Positions 1 through 12,255 of a stretch of 64,000 bases of DNA are shown piece after piece. The notes under the pieces were generated by a model. It ran no database searches, was not told where the DNA came from, and saw only the letters and a program-made list of their open reading frames with translations. Each line of letters starts with the position of its first letter. The first letter of the stretch is position 1. Source of the stretch: Ascochyta rabiei (Eukaryota; Ascomycota; Dothideomycetes; Pleosporales; Didymellaceae); the NCBI RefSeq assembly GCF_004011695.2, contig NC_082422.1, positions 496,001 to 560,000 on the forward strand, written 5' to 3'. Made by a program: the position numbers and the translations under genes.

Positions 1-380
1 CGGCAAGCGCTTCTTGCTCACCTTTCCTAAAATATTCTCCTACGTCTTCGACCCCAACAAACACTGCCATCCCATCCGCCCCATTCGACGACACGACTTC
101 CAGAGACTCACGTTACCTCTATACCTTCCTTAGCCATTGCAAGAGCAGTGTGCCCATTCGAAGCAGCTCCATTCGGTGTGCAGACAACTGGGATTGCGAC
201 GCAAAGCTTATCGTGCTTGCGGCCTGCACAGACTTCAAGCCACTCACGACCGGCGGCTTTTCGCTGAGCACGGGCTGCTACATCCATTCCACTGAGGAGG
301 AAATACCTCTATTTTTGATGATTGCTGTCCACAACCAGCTGTAATCATCTATACCACATCTCTTCTCGCCGCCACACAAT
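1..380. other. 5' flank of the helicase gene
   Basis: No convincing coding region. The stretch is rich in pyrimidine runs and ends directly before the ATG at 381. The short open frames here use non-ATG starts and lack protein character. It is most likely promoter and 5' leader of the downstream helicase gene, but an upstream exon or the tail of a gene outside the window cannot be excluded. Confidence 0.5.
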
Positions 381-3300
381 ATGGCTGGCGATAATTCTGC
401 GGTCTTGTCACGGATGGACACTACAGATCAAATCTTACAATGGTACTCCAAACTCTTCAGTCGCCGTGTTGATCTTGTGGGCGACTTCGCGGGCAGCGAA
501 CGATTCTTGATTCATGGTGAGTCACTTCTGCTCCATTGCTTTAGCGATGCACAGATCGACTTCGAACCTGGACTGCAGCTGCTACACGCCTCATATGCCG
601 TGGAAAAATTCCTGCATGGTCTTGTTTCCCGTCGTTGCAACTTTCACATTGCTTTCTTCGACGAATATCAAGATCTTTGCGTTCCTCAAGATGCTTCGCC
701 TGCCGTTAGCGAAAAGTATCTTCTAGCACGAGCGGCCATCATCCGTCATCTGCAAGTCAACCTGCGCCCAGTTCACCCAGACATCGAGGTCAAGGTCTTC
801 CCATCATCAACGTCTGAAGCCTTCGAAGACTACCTCAGTATAACAGACGTTTACTTCATCCTGTGCCACGATGGAGCATCCACGAAAGACGTTCGTAAGA
901 GAGCAATCCTGCACAAAGATATCGACTCTCTCAAGAGCGAGGACAAGAGTCTTGGGGAGCGTCAAGAGCAATACAAGGCATCACTCCGCACACTGATCTA
1001 CACTATGATGCAGCGAGGTTACAGTGCTGCACTTGTTAACGGCCTGGAGTTCAATGACACCAAGGCCATAGCGTCTGTTCTCGAGCACTCGCGTGCTATG
1101 ACCTTAGCGATCTCACAAACGGTAAGCAATAGTCGCGCAAGTTCGCTGCTCTACATCCCACCCTACGCAAGTAGGTTGAGGCGTCACATGTAGGGACATC
1201 AGAGAGCAGAGCTAACATACTCTGCCACAGACCCCAACACCAGATTCAAATGCTGAAACAGACACTGCAACTTTACAGCAGTCATTGGCAACTGTTAAGT
1301 CAATCCATGAGCATTCTTTCACGGAGCGGGAGTACCTGGCGGTACTTATCGCTTCGAAGTTTGCATCGAAGTCAAAGAACCACCAAAACTTTGCTGTTGC
1401 TCTGCTTCGCCATACTGCACTACTCTCGGAGCTGAGTTTGCCGGACCGATTGATGCAGTACCAAGAGCCATCGCAAGAATCCCGCACCTTGATTCTCGAG
1501 TTTTGTCAAGAAGCTCGCAGAGTTCTCGCGCAAGCCGCGTGGAGCCAAGAAATCAGTGAGCTAGCCACGACTTGCGATGTTGCAGATCTCATCGACGGAC
1601 GCTTGTTCGCATCCTGCCTCCAAGACCCCTCGGCCCCAAGCTCGGAGCTCTTCCAATCTTTGGCAAGAGCTGCATCCACTCTGTGTGGTCAGGAGGAGCT
1701 CGCAAGGGCAGACGGTGCTGCAACCGCGACTGAAAAGTCTAACGGCAACGCCGAGAAGTCAGACGACGGGGCTTCCTACCGCCTCCTCCCGTTTTCTAAC
1801 GAGGTGTTTGACAAGCACCTTTCTCCAGTCCATCTCAAAGTAGCCAAATCTGACGGTAAGGTCGATTCGACATCGGCAACGATCTTTCGCGAAGTCTCGC
1901 ATTGGCACAATACCAAACCTCTGCAGAGTAAAAGTGGTCCCGTTGTGAAAGACGAGAAAGCAGCAAAGAAAGCACTCCGCCGCAACCAGTTCTTCATGGC
2001 TGAAATGACAACCTATGCTGCTAGTCTCACGAATGCAGTCGGAAAGGCGCTTGAGCCGGAGACAATTATGGTCGGCGCCTCAAAAGCCAACACACCAGTT
2101 CCGTCGAGACCGGGAACGCCTGGCCAAGATTCGGATAGCAAGAAGCCAAAGAAGCAAGGTGGGAAGCCAGGTGGCAAGAACAAGAACCAGGCCAAGCAGA
2201 ACATGCTCGCCGATATTGCAGCGAGCTCGAAGCGTAAAGAGGAGGACACGGCAGAGAAACAAATCAAAGCCTGGATTGTTGTCTGCGATGGTCTCGAGAA
2301 GGAAGTCGACCTGACAACGCGATACGAGAAGGCAAAGAAGTACCTTGTCAATCTCAACACAGACATCAAGCGAAAGGCTCTAGAGGCGGAAGTTCGTCTC
2401 TACATGTTGAACGTTCTGTTGAAGATGTGGATGGAACACTGTCGTAAAAACGACAAAGAAGAGGGTCTGTACACCGCCGCGCTGATCTTCGATGCAGTCA
2501 GAGCTATCTGTGGTCTTTCCACCGTAACGAAGACAGTAGCCGCATGTCTTACGAAGACCATCGACCGTCTAAAGCTTCCTTCTTTGCAAATTCCACCAAC
2601 AGAGGGCGACCGAAAGCTGCCGTTTCAACTCACCCTGGATGATACGTCGAGTGCGGACATCGCTCTGAGCCTATCACCAGAAGAGTTCCAGCTGCTTTAT
2701 TGTGGACCGTACTTCGACCGAACCATGGACTCGGCTCCGGACTCTCGAGTGTCTTTCGAGCCAGATGCGTGGCAACGGAAGGTTTTGGACGAGATCGATG
2801 CCCGCCGCAGTCTGCTCGTCGTAGCTCCGACTTCAGCGGGTAAAACATTCATCTCGTTCTACGCCATGCAGAAGGTCCTAGAGTCAAGTAACGACGACGT
2901 CTTGGTGTACGTGGCTCCCACAAAGGCACTTGTCAACCAGATCGCAGCCGAAGTACAAGCTCGCTTCTCAAAGAACTACAAGTACGCCAACTCGGTTTGG
3001 GGTATTCACACACGTGACACTCGTGTCAACAACCCTACCGGTTGTCAGATCCTGGTAACAGTACCTCACATTCTCCAGATTATGTTGCTCGCGCCCACCA
3101 ACGCCAGAAGTTGGTCCGAGCGAGTCAAGTGGATCATCTTCGATGAAGTGCACTGCATCGGCCAAGCTGAAGACGGGTTGATCTGGGAACAGCTCCTGCT
3201 TATGGCACCCTGCCCCATCATCGCTCTTTCCGCCACCGTCGGAAACGCTGAGGCTTTCAGCGACTGGCTCTCTTCTACACAAAAAGCTGCTGGTAACGAG

Positions 3301-5901
3301 TTGACCATGGTTCAGCACAAGCACCGTTACTCCGATCTGCGAAAGTTTCTGTACATACCACCAAAGGATTCAGCAAAGCGTCTCGCGGCATCCCTTCCGC
3401 TGTCAGCAAACCGTACATTTGCTCGTCTAGGCCTGGACGATGTACCCAACTTCACCTTCATGCATCCTGTCGCCAGTCTTACCAACCGAAGGCGTGGTAT
3501 GCCAAGTGACTTCTCGTTAGAAGCACGAGACTGTTACTTCCTCTGGCAAAGCATGTCCAAGCACCAGACCAAGGAATATCCAGTCGACAAGTCTCTTACC
3601 CCTTCAAGTGTGCTTCCTAAGGTTATGCGCAAGGCTGACATCATTGAATGGGAATCGGGACTCAAGACTCTGCTCGCTCAGTGGATGGCAGATGAAAACT
3701 CTCCATTCGAAGCTGTACGAAAGGACTTCAGCTCCTCCGTCACAAAATTGGCTCTTCAGATCAAGGACAGTGATAACGCAGAGCCAATTCAAGATGACAT
3801 GGAAGTCGATGACCCAGCGAGCAACCACGATGTTGACAATATCCTGCCTCTGTTGACAGAGCTGCATCAGCAAGATGCTCTTCCAGGTATCATCTTCAAC
3901 TACGATCGAGCCGTCTGCGAGAGGATGTGCCGTACCGTCTTAACCCAGCTGGAAGAGGCCGAGACCGAGTGGAAGAAGACCAGCCCGAAGTGGGCAGAAA
4001 AGTTGCGTGAGTGGGAAGAGTACAAGAAGGAGGTTGCCCGCCGTGCCAAGCAAGGTGTTCGCGCCGCGAAGGGTACTACGAAGGAAGAGCAGATGATGGA
4101 GGCTGCCAATCGCGAGGTCAGCCCCTTTGCGACCTTCGATCCAGATAGGCCATTGGAGGGTTTCCACTTTGCGAACAGCAAGAGACTGTCCAGTGAGGAA
4201 CTCCGTAACCACGAGAAGGAGCTCCGATACCGCGGCGTTGACGAGATATTTATCCAAGGCCTGCAGCGTGGTATTGGTGTTCATCACGCTGGTATGAACC
4301 GTAAGTACCGCTACGCCGTCGAAGTGCTGTTCAGGAGAGGCTACCTGAGGGTTGTCATCGCGACGGGTACCCTTGCCCTTGGTATCAACATGCCCTGTAA
4401 GACTGTTGTCTTCTCTGGCGACTCCATTTTCCTGACGGCTCTCAACTACCGCCAAGCCGCTGGTCGTGCGGGTCGCCGTGGATTCGACTCGCTTGGTAAC
4501 GTTGTCTTCCATGGCATCTCACTCAGCAAGATCAACAAGCTCATCAGCTCTCGTCTACCTGATCTCAACGGACACTTCCCAATCACCACAACTCTGGTGC
4601 TACGCTTGTTCACACTCTTGCACGACTCTGAGAACTCGCCGTTCGCCGTCCGGTGTATCAACGCGTTGTTGTCTCAGCCTCGTGTGTACCTTGGTGGCGA
4701 GGAGTCGAAGATGACTGTTCTGCACCATCTACGCTTCTCTATCGAGTATTTGCGCAGGCAATCGCTGTTGGACTCTCGAGGAACGCCACTCAATTTTGCA
4801 GGTGCTGTTAGTCATCTGTACTTTACCGAAAATTCTTCTTTCGCCTTCCACGCACTGCTGAAGAATGGATACTTCCACGAGTTGTGCGCGAAGGTGAACA
4901 CAAACCAGGACTCGGTCTTGCGCGAGCTCATGCTCACTATGTCCCACCTCTTTGGCCGCCTTCACTGCAGACAAGCCGATGAGGAGTTTGTGCAGGAAGT
5001 AGTCAAGGGCAGTCCGTCAGTTGTGTTCCTACCCAACATGCCCGAAAACGCAGTCAGTGTCCTGCGCAAGCACAACAAACAAACATTGGACATATTCACA
5101 TCCTACGTCCGCACCTTTGTTGAGCAGCACCTCCAGGAGGCTGACAACACTCTCCCCTTGACCACGACTAAGGTTGGTGGCAAGTCAAATTCATTCCCCT
5201 CGCCCATCAAGGTGCGGTCTTCCTTCGTCGCGCTCTCAGGCCACAACGATGAGTTCGAGTCTATTCACGATCTCTGCACCACAAGCAGGTCCGGAATCTT
5301 CCTTGAAGAAGCTGTGGTACCGTATGTCGGCATCTACCCAGAAGACTCTGACTTGCCCCTCAATGCCTACCTGTACGACTTCTTCATGCATGGCAACGCC
5401 ACCGCTGTTGTCACAGCAAATAGGATCCGCCGCGGAGACATTTGGTTCGTACTCAACGACTTCAGTATGGTGCTTGCAACCATCGTCACCAGCTTGACCA
5501 ACTTCATGAACCTCGGCACTGAATCTGACCTTGACTTCATCGACGTGCGCGGTGGAGGAGATGACGAGGAGGAGGAGCAGGAGGACAAGCTCCTGCCCAC
5601 TGGACCTGGTGGGGATGAAGCTACAGGACCTCAATCTGGTGCGCAAGGCGTCAGGGGCCCTGCGCAGCAGCAGAACCTTCCCATCCAGCTTGCGAAGAAA
5701 AAGAAGAAGGTCGTTGAGTCCTGGGACGAAGAGGCAGAGAGCTCGAGTAGTGACGGCGAGAACTGGGACGATGGGGAGGACAGCGACGAGGAGAAGGGCG
5801 AGGTTGCTTGGGATGAGCAGACTGGATTGTTGAACGTGCTCAAGGCGTTCAAGCTCTTAAAAGCGGACTTTGACACGAAGTTCAGGGCTATGTGGGCTTA
5901 G
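381..5901 (+). CDS. DDX60/Ski2-like superfamily 2 RNA helicase
   Basis: Two exons, 381-1121 and 1231-5901, joined in phase 0 across a 109-bp intron (GTAAGC donor, CTAAC branch-like box at 1212, CAG acceptor), give 1,803 residues. The size fits DDX60-type helicases. Helicase motifs are intact: motif I APTSAGKT at residues 779-786, motif II DEVH at 885-888, motif III SAT, motif V ATGTLALGINMP, and motif VI QAAGRAGRRG from 1322. A long N-terminal region precedes the core. The C-terminus is acidic and low-complexity with a short Lys run. The family unwinds RNA and is related to the Ski2 exosome cofactor; animal DDX60 acts in antiviral RNA sensing. The fungal role is an inference only, with RNA surveillance the most likely. 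The ATG at 381 is the first in frame. The gene is convergent with the rhamnogalacturonase. Confidence 0.9.
1122..1230 (+). other. intron of the DDX60-like gene
   Basis: The GTAAGC donor and CTCTGCCACAG acceptor flank a CTAAC branch-like box. Removing the segment keeps one frame and skips the stop that closes the first exon's open frame near 1193. Confidence 0.85.
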
Positions 5902-6112
5902 TGGTATGAATGTTGGTATTGCTTGGCTTCTACCAGGTTGATGACATTTATTGCTGCACCTAAGACCAAGAAAGTGTGATGGAAAATGACATTTAGATGA
6001 CCTCAACACGCGGTCGATGGATGATTGTGAGGCAACTCACTTCAGGTCGAACTACGTACAAGAAACAGATCGAGCTCTTCCATCCATATTACTTCCAGAT
6101 GACAGGATGAAC

Positions 6113-7561
6113 TTACTGGCTAGCAAGCTTGCTGAAAGGCGGCGTGTTGGGGTAGTAGCTGGCAGGAAGAGTCGGGATAGGAATGCTGCTTGCAGTACCG
6201 AACGCCGTCTGCAAGTTCTCCTTCATGCTGGCCGCCGAGTAGGCAGTAGGCGCGGTGGTAACAGTCTGGGTAATCTGTGCATACGCACCAGTTCCGCTCT
6301 TTAAGCAGGCTCCAGATCCATGGCCAGAGCGGCAAAGGTTGATGTTCTTGTTGCCCGTCTCGGTCCACATGTTGATGTCCGACACGTTGATATCGGTGCA
6401 AGGCGCCGTATCGGCACACACGACCTTGACGGGCCCGCGCTGGGCGCCGTTGGCCTGCGTGCCGCGCCAGTTCTTGGCCGTGATGTTGCTGAGCTGCACG
6501 CCGTTGCCAGCGATGGCGCTCATGGACGCCCAGTACTGGTCGATGTTGAAGGCGTATGCGTTGCCGTGGCCGGAGAAGTTCTCGAAGAGCACATCCTCAA
6601 CGTAACCAGAGCCGCCGTTGGCCTTGATCATCATCATCTGGTTCGACTTCCACGTGTAAATGTTCTTGTACTGGATCTTAGAGATGGCCGTGTCGGCGCC
6701 AAGACTGCCCATGCCGCAGCCGCCCGACCAGTTGCAGTAGATGTTCTCGATGAGCAGGTTGGTCGAGGGCGACTTGACGGTTACGCATTCGTCCTTGTTT
6801 GTGACCATGATCTGGGTATGTTAGCCGCTAAGAAGAAGGAAAAGGGGGATAACAAGGATTGAGAGAGAAACGTACGTCGTGGACCCAGACATTCGTACCG
6901 ACGATGTCGACACCATCAAGGCCACCCCAGTCACCACCACGGATGGCCATGTTGTAGGCCTCGCCGTTGGTGACGGTGTTCATAACAAAGTGAAACATCG
7001 GGGCGTCGACAAGGATGATATCGTGCACAGAGAAGTTGTTGGTCTTCTCGACACGCAAGAGGCGAGCACCGTTGCGCTTGCCGTTCTTGTGGTCCTCATA
7101 TCCAAGACCTGATGAAAACATCAACATGTGGACTTTGCAAGAAATGAAGAGTTCGACTTACCTTGTACAGCACCCTTGCCGGTGCTGCTGAACATCTCGA
7201 AGTCGTTCGCGTTGCGAATGAACAACATGTTTCCAGCATCGGTACCAGTACGGTAGATAACACCATCAAGCTGCAGAGCCCACGCCTTGCCGCCTTCGAA
7301 CGTAGCCCACGTCTTCATAGCATAGTCACCAGAAGGGACAACAACAGTGCCGCCTGTCTTGCAAGCCGCAAAGGCACTCAAAAGAGCAGGGCCAAGATCA
7401 GTGCTTTTATCAGCCTTGCCACCATACTTCAAGACATTGCAAGTCTTCTTCGCGGTTTTGGCAGCGTGGGTTGTCAAGGGACCAACTTTGCCCGAAAGCT
7501 GGCCGAAGACGGCGGTAGGGAGAACGGCAACGGCCGCTACGAGAAGTGACGAAAAATGCAT
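6113..7561 (-). CDS. secreted rhamnogalacturonase, glycoside hydrolase family 28
   Basis: Three exons on the minus strand, 7561-7162, 7108-6876 and 6811-6113, give 443 residues, the usual length for this enzyme. The introns are 53 and 64 bp with GT-AG ends (GTAAGT...CAG, GTACGT...CAG). The N-terminus is a clear signal peptide ending near [12 protein letters not shown]. The fold is a right-handed beta-helix. Family landmarks are GGLDGVD (195-201), the NKDECVTVK block (216-224) that replaces the polygalacturonase DD pair, then [12 protein letters not shown] and [10 protein letters not shown]. These favour rhamnogalacturonan hydrolase over polygalacturonase. The enzyme cleaves galacturonic acid-rhamnose bonds in pectin hairy regions outside the cell. 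A TATA-like TATATG box (plus strand 7679-7685) lies about 118 bp upstream of the ATG. Confidence 0.92.
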
Positions 7562-9077
7562 TGTGAATGGAAGAACTGCTCAGCAGAAACGAGTGACTGA
7601 AAAACGAACGACGAGTTGAAAAGAGCGACTGAAGAAAGAAAGAAGGTCTCGAGGAGCCTGTGGACTAAGGCACCAAAGGTATATGAATACAGGCGTAGGG
7701 TGCGTATGCGCACCATCCTGGTGTCGATCCATCTCAATCCATTTCCCACCATATCTGCGGCCCAGCAGGATGAGCGCTCGTGTTGCACGCAGAGTGCATG
7801 ATCTTCATGCCTCGTCTGCGGGGGTGGAGCGTCAATCGCGACACCGAACCATCGCAAAAGCACACATCCTCCAGATCTGGGTTCCTCTTTCCACAGCGAA
7901 GCCTCGCATGCACATCAAGATTGGGTTGCGTCAGTTCCTTGTTTTTCCCAAACACCCCTTACAGGGACCTCATAGCGTGCGTAAAGCTTGGCTTTCTTCT
8001 TCGTTCTGTCGACGTTTCATGTTTCGAGGTCTCGACCATTATGCTATCAGCGCTTGTCCCTCTTTGCAACGGATACCTGATCGGATCTATATTTGTGGGG
8101 ATGAGTGTTTGCGCGCATGTCAAGTGCCATGCCGGAGTCGTGGTTTTATGAAAGCTTGTTTCAGGCCCCAGATGAAGGATGATGTACTGATGGGGCCTGC
8201 AGACGCTGTTGTGGTTGCTGTGCTGTCGCGGTGAACAAGTAACCAAGTCTAATTCAACTGTTGTTGCTTTGATTGCTTTAAAAATGGTTATGGATAGAGT
8301 TGTCAAAAGTTAGGTGCTGGTCTTCAGGGCGGCCTCGGCAATCTTCGGAGATTATCAATTGCCGGAGATATACTAGTATGGGTTGTTAACGAAAGACTAT
8401 TTGCACCCCGTGACTTAGGATTAGTAGTGTAGTTTATATACTTGCTGCGTATTCCTGTCGAACGCTAGGATTTAGCGCCCTTGTCAAAGAACAATAACCT
8501 TTACATTGAGTGCACCTTTTATTACATAAATAGAGGAGTTTGCTCTTTATTAAAAGAAATCTCTTACTAATATATATAAAGTAGAAACTTTATAAGTATC
8601 CAACCTAGTCTTACTCTCTTAGGATTGATTAGCTGCTGAAACTTCTGTCACGAGGTGTAAAACAGTAAAAGGTCCTTCATTAACGTCTTTATCACATGCT
8701 GGAGGTATAAGAAACAACCTTGACTCCGGATAAAGAGGTTAGGAACGGGCCGTTCATGTACCTGAACAGTTGGGGTTGACAAAATGGTGAAGAGCTATGT
8801 ACATGACTGGCTAAAGATGTACACTCATGACCTAAAGCGTTCTCGAGCAGAGTCACCCAGCGCAGAAGAAAGGTTACAACCAAACTTGGAACAACAATCA
8901 TGTCAATTTCACCGCCCGTTCAGAGCGAAACTGGTAGATGGTAGATGAAGCACTATCTGTGGCGTGGTCTTCGTTGCTGCTTTACGGGAGCCAAAAGTAG
9001 GCGCGCTAAGCAACGAGCGGATTGCGTGTTGCTTCCGCTGCGGTCAATGAAATAGTCTTATAGCACACCCATAATCC
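7562..9077. other. intergenic, with an AT-rich pocket
   Basis: No supported gene. The first 150 bases are the promoter of the rhamnogalacturonase. Between about 8340 and 8680 the base composition drops to AT-rich with frequent TA steps, like the large island downstream. This looks like a small decayed repeat or LTR remnant. I could not match it to any element in the window. Open frames around 7683-8306 lack protein character. Confidence 0.5.
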
Positions 9078-9659
9078 TCATTCATACCTCAATCCTCCTC
9101 CCTCCGCAGCCCTGGATTTCACTGCCTCCAACAGCAACGCATCGTCCTCGCTCAACTCGCCCACATAATGCGTCCTAGCGTGCAATCTGATATTCCCACT
9201 ATCGCAATCATGCGTGATCCACGCTGACATGTTGCAACCCTCTTCCGTACACCGCCAAATTCTACTCCTGTCTCTCCATCTTCCAAAGAAAGGTAAGTAC
9301 TCCCTCGAACCGAAGGAGATACATATCGAGTTGGTTCGTCGACGAATGGCTCGGAAGAAAGCCGGGTCGGAGGTGCATCTGTGTGCGCAGATTGGTTGGT
9401 CCAGGGCAACGAGTTTTCTTCGTAGCCTCCAGCAGGGGACCCTATCGAGATCGATATGCTTGTGGAGGTGGATGGATATGCTGACTATGGTGAAATGCGA
9501 AGATGGTTTGGATATGGTGCAACGATAGTCATCGCCTCGTTCGAGACACGGTCCTGAGGTGGAAGTACGATGGTCGAAGGGTAAGTACGGCGGCGGAGAA
9601 AGCATGGGCAATATCTTTGGTAGATAGTGTTTGAGAGTGTGATCGAAGCGTTCATACAT
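9078..9659 (-). CDS. hypothetical protein, doubtful
   Basis: An ATG-started frame of 193 residues. The first half reads like random sequence. The last 50 residues, including ARTHYVGELSEDDALLLEA, look more protein-like and carry two Cys. It may be the last exon of a small spliced gene or chance coding. No family was recognised, and no signal peptide or membrane segment is visible. Confidence 0.3.
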   Translation of the reverse strand: MYERFDHTLKHYLPKILPMLSPPPYLPFDHRTSTSGPCLERGDDYRCTISKPSSHFTIVSISIHLHKHIDLDRVPCWRLRRKLVALDQPICAHRCTSDPAFFRAIRRRTNSICISFGSREYLPFFGRWRDRSRIWRCTEEGCNMSAWITHDCDSGNIRLHARTHYVGELSEDDALLLEAVKSRAAEGGGLRYE

Positions 9660-10827
9660 ATCTATGACTTTGTGACTCTTGTAAAGGTAGCAAAGGAGAC
9701 CAATGTTCGATGCGGAAAGAATGATTCTAGTTGCATATCGAGGTCAGCGATATCTTTCGTGGTAAGGTCATGAGACTCACTTGACGTACCGTATATGCTT
9801 CCTTATGTTCTGCATTGGGCCGTTATGTCAGGGGTTAGCATGTGCTGCGTCAATGTCCGATACAGAAGAGGTCCATGCTTGCTCTGTTACTGTCTGCCAG
9901 CAACCATAGAGAAGATTGTTGTCCAGTCGCGACTACGCAGGTATATGCGAGATACACTGTTACTCAGGTGAAACTTCACAATGAGTTGGCCACAATGACT
10001 ATGACACGCGGCTCCAACCCGTTGCATGGTCTTCCATTGTTTGCCAAGTTACACTTTCAAATGGTACAAACCTAAGATGGACTGACCATTTGTAGTATCA
10101 GCGTCCTGGCTTACACGAAACAGGTACCCGTACGGCTGCGACACCCCAATGGAGATAGCTATCTATCACTGCTCTTAGTACCTTTGCGTAACGGTGGGAC
10201 AGCCCTGGGATGTGCGCGAAAAGAAGTGTTGTCTGTTGTCGCTTCCTCCCAGAGTTCTCGTTGAGCCGCGCTCCGCGGAGGCAGTCAGCAAGGCTGAAAT
10301 GTTAAATGGATGCGGAGTATTCAGCTCTCTCTTTGGCTATTCGATCTAGACTATACGTGCAGACTGTTGTTTGGTTCGAAGAGATGCTGACTTACCGTTC
10401 AATGTACCTGTAAGACTGACCAGATGTCAGTCTGGTCCTCAGCCCTACAGTGTACGATGCAAACCAACGATACGCCATGCAGGTAAGGACGAATATGAGT
10501 GACGCAGTAAGATACCGGTGAGCTGGACATGAGCAATTATGTTGAACGTGCACATTGCGGCTCCCTCCACAGCATCGCCAGCGACTGCTTTACTGCCTGC
10601 GTATAAGGTCGCAAACAATTCCCGTGTCAAGTGTATTGAGGTGCATCGAGCCGAGCCGATCTGTACTCCTTGCACCTCTGAACACTACTCTTGTACTCCC
10701 TTACTTTAGTCATACATTCTTCGCTACCCCTCGCCATTCTGCACTCCAGTTTCGCCAAAACTTCGAACAGCCTCGGAACTTGAACTCTGGGTTCTGACAC
10801 TACTGCCCAACTGCAGATTCTTGAGCA
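9660..10827. other. intergenic region
   Basis: No supported gene. A short perfect inverted repeat is present at 10418-10437 (GACCAGA, 6-base loop, TCTGGTC). The last 100 bases should hold the promoter of the small membrane-protein gene. Confidence 0.4.
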
Positions 10828-11136
10828 ATGCCAGCGACACATCCTCAGCCATCCGGCCAACCTTGGCACCATCCAACGAGCAACAGTACAGATGCAGCCA
10901 TCATTGTCGGCGTTCTGATCGGTGTACTAGGCGTGGTCGCAGTACTTCTGTTCTTGTGGGATCGGCAACGGAAACATGGAGCGAAAAAAGGGTTTCAATA
11001 CAGGTCTCAGTTGGCATTGCCACCATCATGGAGTCCGCCGTGGCAGGAGAAAGACTCGCAACTGGAGATTGGTGTGATCCGTGAGCCTTTGCCAGTGTAT
11101 CAAAGGGAACCAAACTCAGAGGAGAGACGGACATGA
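10828..11136 (+). CDS. small single-pass membrane protein, unknown function
   Basis: An ATG-started frame of 102 residues. It has a short polar Pro/Ser/Thr-rich N-terminus, one strong hydrophobic segment (AAIIVGVLIGVLGVVAVLLFLW, about residues 23-44), a basic stop-transfer RQRKHGAKK, and a polar tail. The likely topology is N-terminus out, C-terminus in the cytosol. It resembles the Ser/Thr-rich one-pass proteins common in filamentous fungi, but no named family was recognised. It ends about 120 bp before the convergent WD40 gene. It could instead be one exon of a longer gene. Confidence 0.5.
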   Translation: MPATHPQPSGQPWHHPTSNSTDAAIIVGVLIGVLGVVAVLLFLWDRQRKHGAKKGFQYRSQLALPPSWSPPWQEKDSQLEIGVIREPLPVYQREPNSEERRT

Positions 11137-11253
11137 GCCGCAGTGGCGGACAATGTTTTGGACTTACCGTCGACTCTAACTCGGGGATTACCAATTTTTT
11201 TTTTTTTGGATAGGCGATTGTATCGTGGAAATTTGGTGCAGTCGTCGACGGTC

Positions 11254-12255
11254 TCACACACCCCAGACAATGACATTGCCATCACCTCCTCCGCTGACCC
11301 ATTCCCTTCTTGTCTTGCAAAATGTTACAGCCGAAACAATATCCTTCTTGCTAGCAGGCTGCACTGCCGGCATTTTGCCCTGCACCTCGCGCATCTCAGA
11401 GTGTTTGAAGCGATGCATGCATTCTTCTCCCATGATATCCCACGCAAAAACCATCCCATCATCACTGCCGCTCAAGACAACGCTGTCGTTCAAGCCCAGC
11501 GTGCTTCTCACTCTGAGGTCCTTGTTGACGAATGCCTCGTCCTTGTAGGCTTTCAAAAGCTCCCCGTTTGTGCGGTCCATGAGCCTGACTGTCGAGTCAA
11601 GCGAGCTGACCAGCATCTCTGTACCCTTCTTCGAGACGTCCAAGCTCGTGCAGGGGAACCCAATGACATCGGCTTGACACATGCCGGTCCTGAGATCGTA
11701 GCTTCTCACCCTCCCATCGACACTTGCAGCCAGTATCTCTGCGTCGTGAACGGCAACATCTGTAATGCTGTCCTTGGCATCATCGAGCGTCATGATCGGC
11801 TTGTACGAGTTGGACTTGATGTCCCAGACCCTAACAGTGCCGTCGAAGCTTCCCGTCGCAATAATGCTGTCTCCATCTCCACCAAAAACACCGCGATTGA
11901 CGCGCCCAGAGTGTCCGGTGAAGCGTCTGACGGTTTGCGCAGTCTGCACATCCCAGACAAAGACAGTCTTGTCGCCGCCAGTGGACACGAACTTGTCGTT
12001 GTCTGTGTTGACGTCGATAGAGAGGACTTCGTAGCCGTGCGCGCTGTACTTGTTCACAAGACCGGGCGGGTAGGCGTTAGACGCAGTCGGCGCGACGGAG
12101 GACGTGGGGGCTTTCTGGGGGTTGAAGAGTCGAATCGTCCGGTCAGATGAGCCGGTCAGGATGTATGACTGCGAACCGGAGGAGTATGCGACAGCGTGTA
12201 CGATGCCATTATGGCCGGTGAGTTTGGCGATAGGCCTCGTGGGGAAAACAGACAT
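11254..12255 (-). CDS. WD40-repeat protein, WDR83/MORG1-like
   Basis: One intronless frame of 333 residues starting at the ATG at 12255. It is built almost wholly of WD40 blades from the first residues (AKLTGHNGIVHAVAYSSG) to the last (VSGGGDGNVIVWGV). Typical GH...WD dipeptides are GSSDRTIRLF, TGGDKTVFVWD, TGSFDGTVRVWD and SGSDDGMVFAWD; about seven blades fit one propeller. Length and blade order match WDR83/MORG1, a scaffold linked in animals to MAPK modules and to the spliceosome. The role in this fungus is inferred only. Its start is 290 bp from that of the pICln-like gene on the other strand, so the two probably share a divergent promoter. Confidence 0.85.
   Translation of the reverse strand: MSVFPTRPIAKLTGHNGIVHAVAYSSGSQSYILTGSSDRTIRLFNPQKAPTSSVAPTASNAYPPGLVNKYSAHGYEVLSIDVNTDNDKFVSTGGDKTVFVWDVQTAQTVRRFTGHSGRVNRGVFGGDGDSIIATGSFDGTVRVWDIKSNSYKPIMTLDDAKDSITDVAVHDAEILAASVDGRVRSYDLRTGMCQADVIGFPCTSLDVSKKGTEMLVSSLDSTVRLMDRTNGELLKAYKDEAFVNKDLRVRSTLGLNDSVVLSGSDDGMVFAWDIMGEECMHRFKHSEMREVQGKMPAVQPASKKDIVSAVTFCKTRREWVSGGGDGNVIVWGV

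Noticed and set aside
7683..8234. 183-residue plus-strand frame
   Set aside because: It overlaps the promoter of the rhamnogalacturonase and shows no domain, signal peptide or likely codon pattern.
10418..10437. Perfect 7-bp inverted repeat as a terminator or operator
   Set aside because: Too short and isolated in fungal intergenic DNA to assign a function.
11143..12150. 335-residue frame on the plus strand
   Set aside because: It is the antisense shadow of the WD40 gene, whose minus-strand frame has clear repeat motifs.
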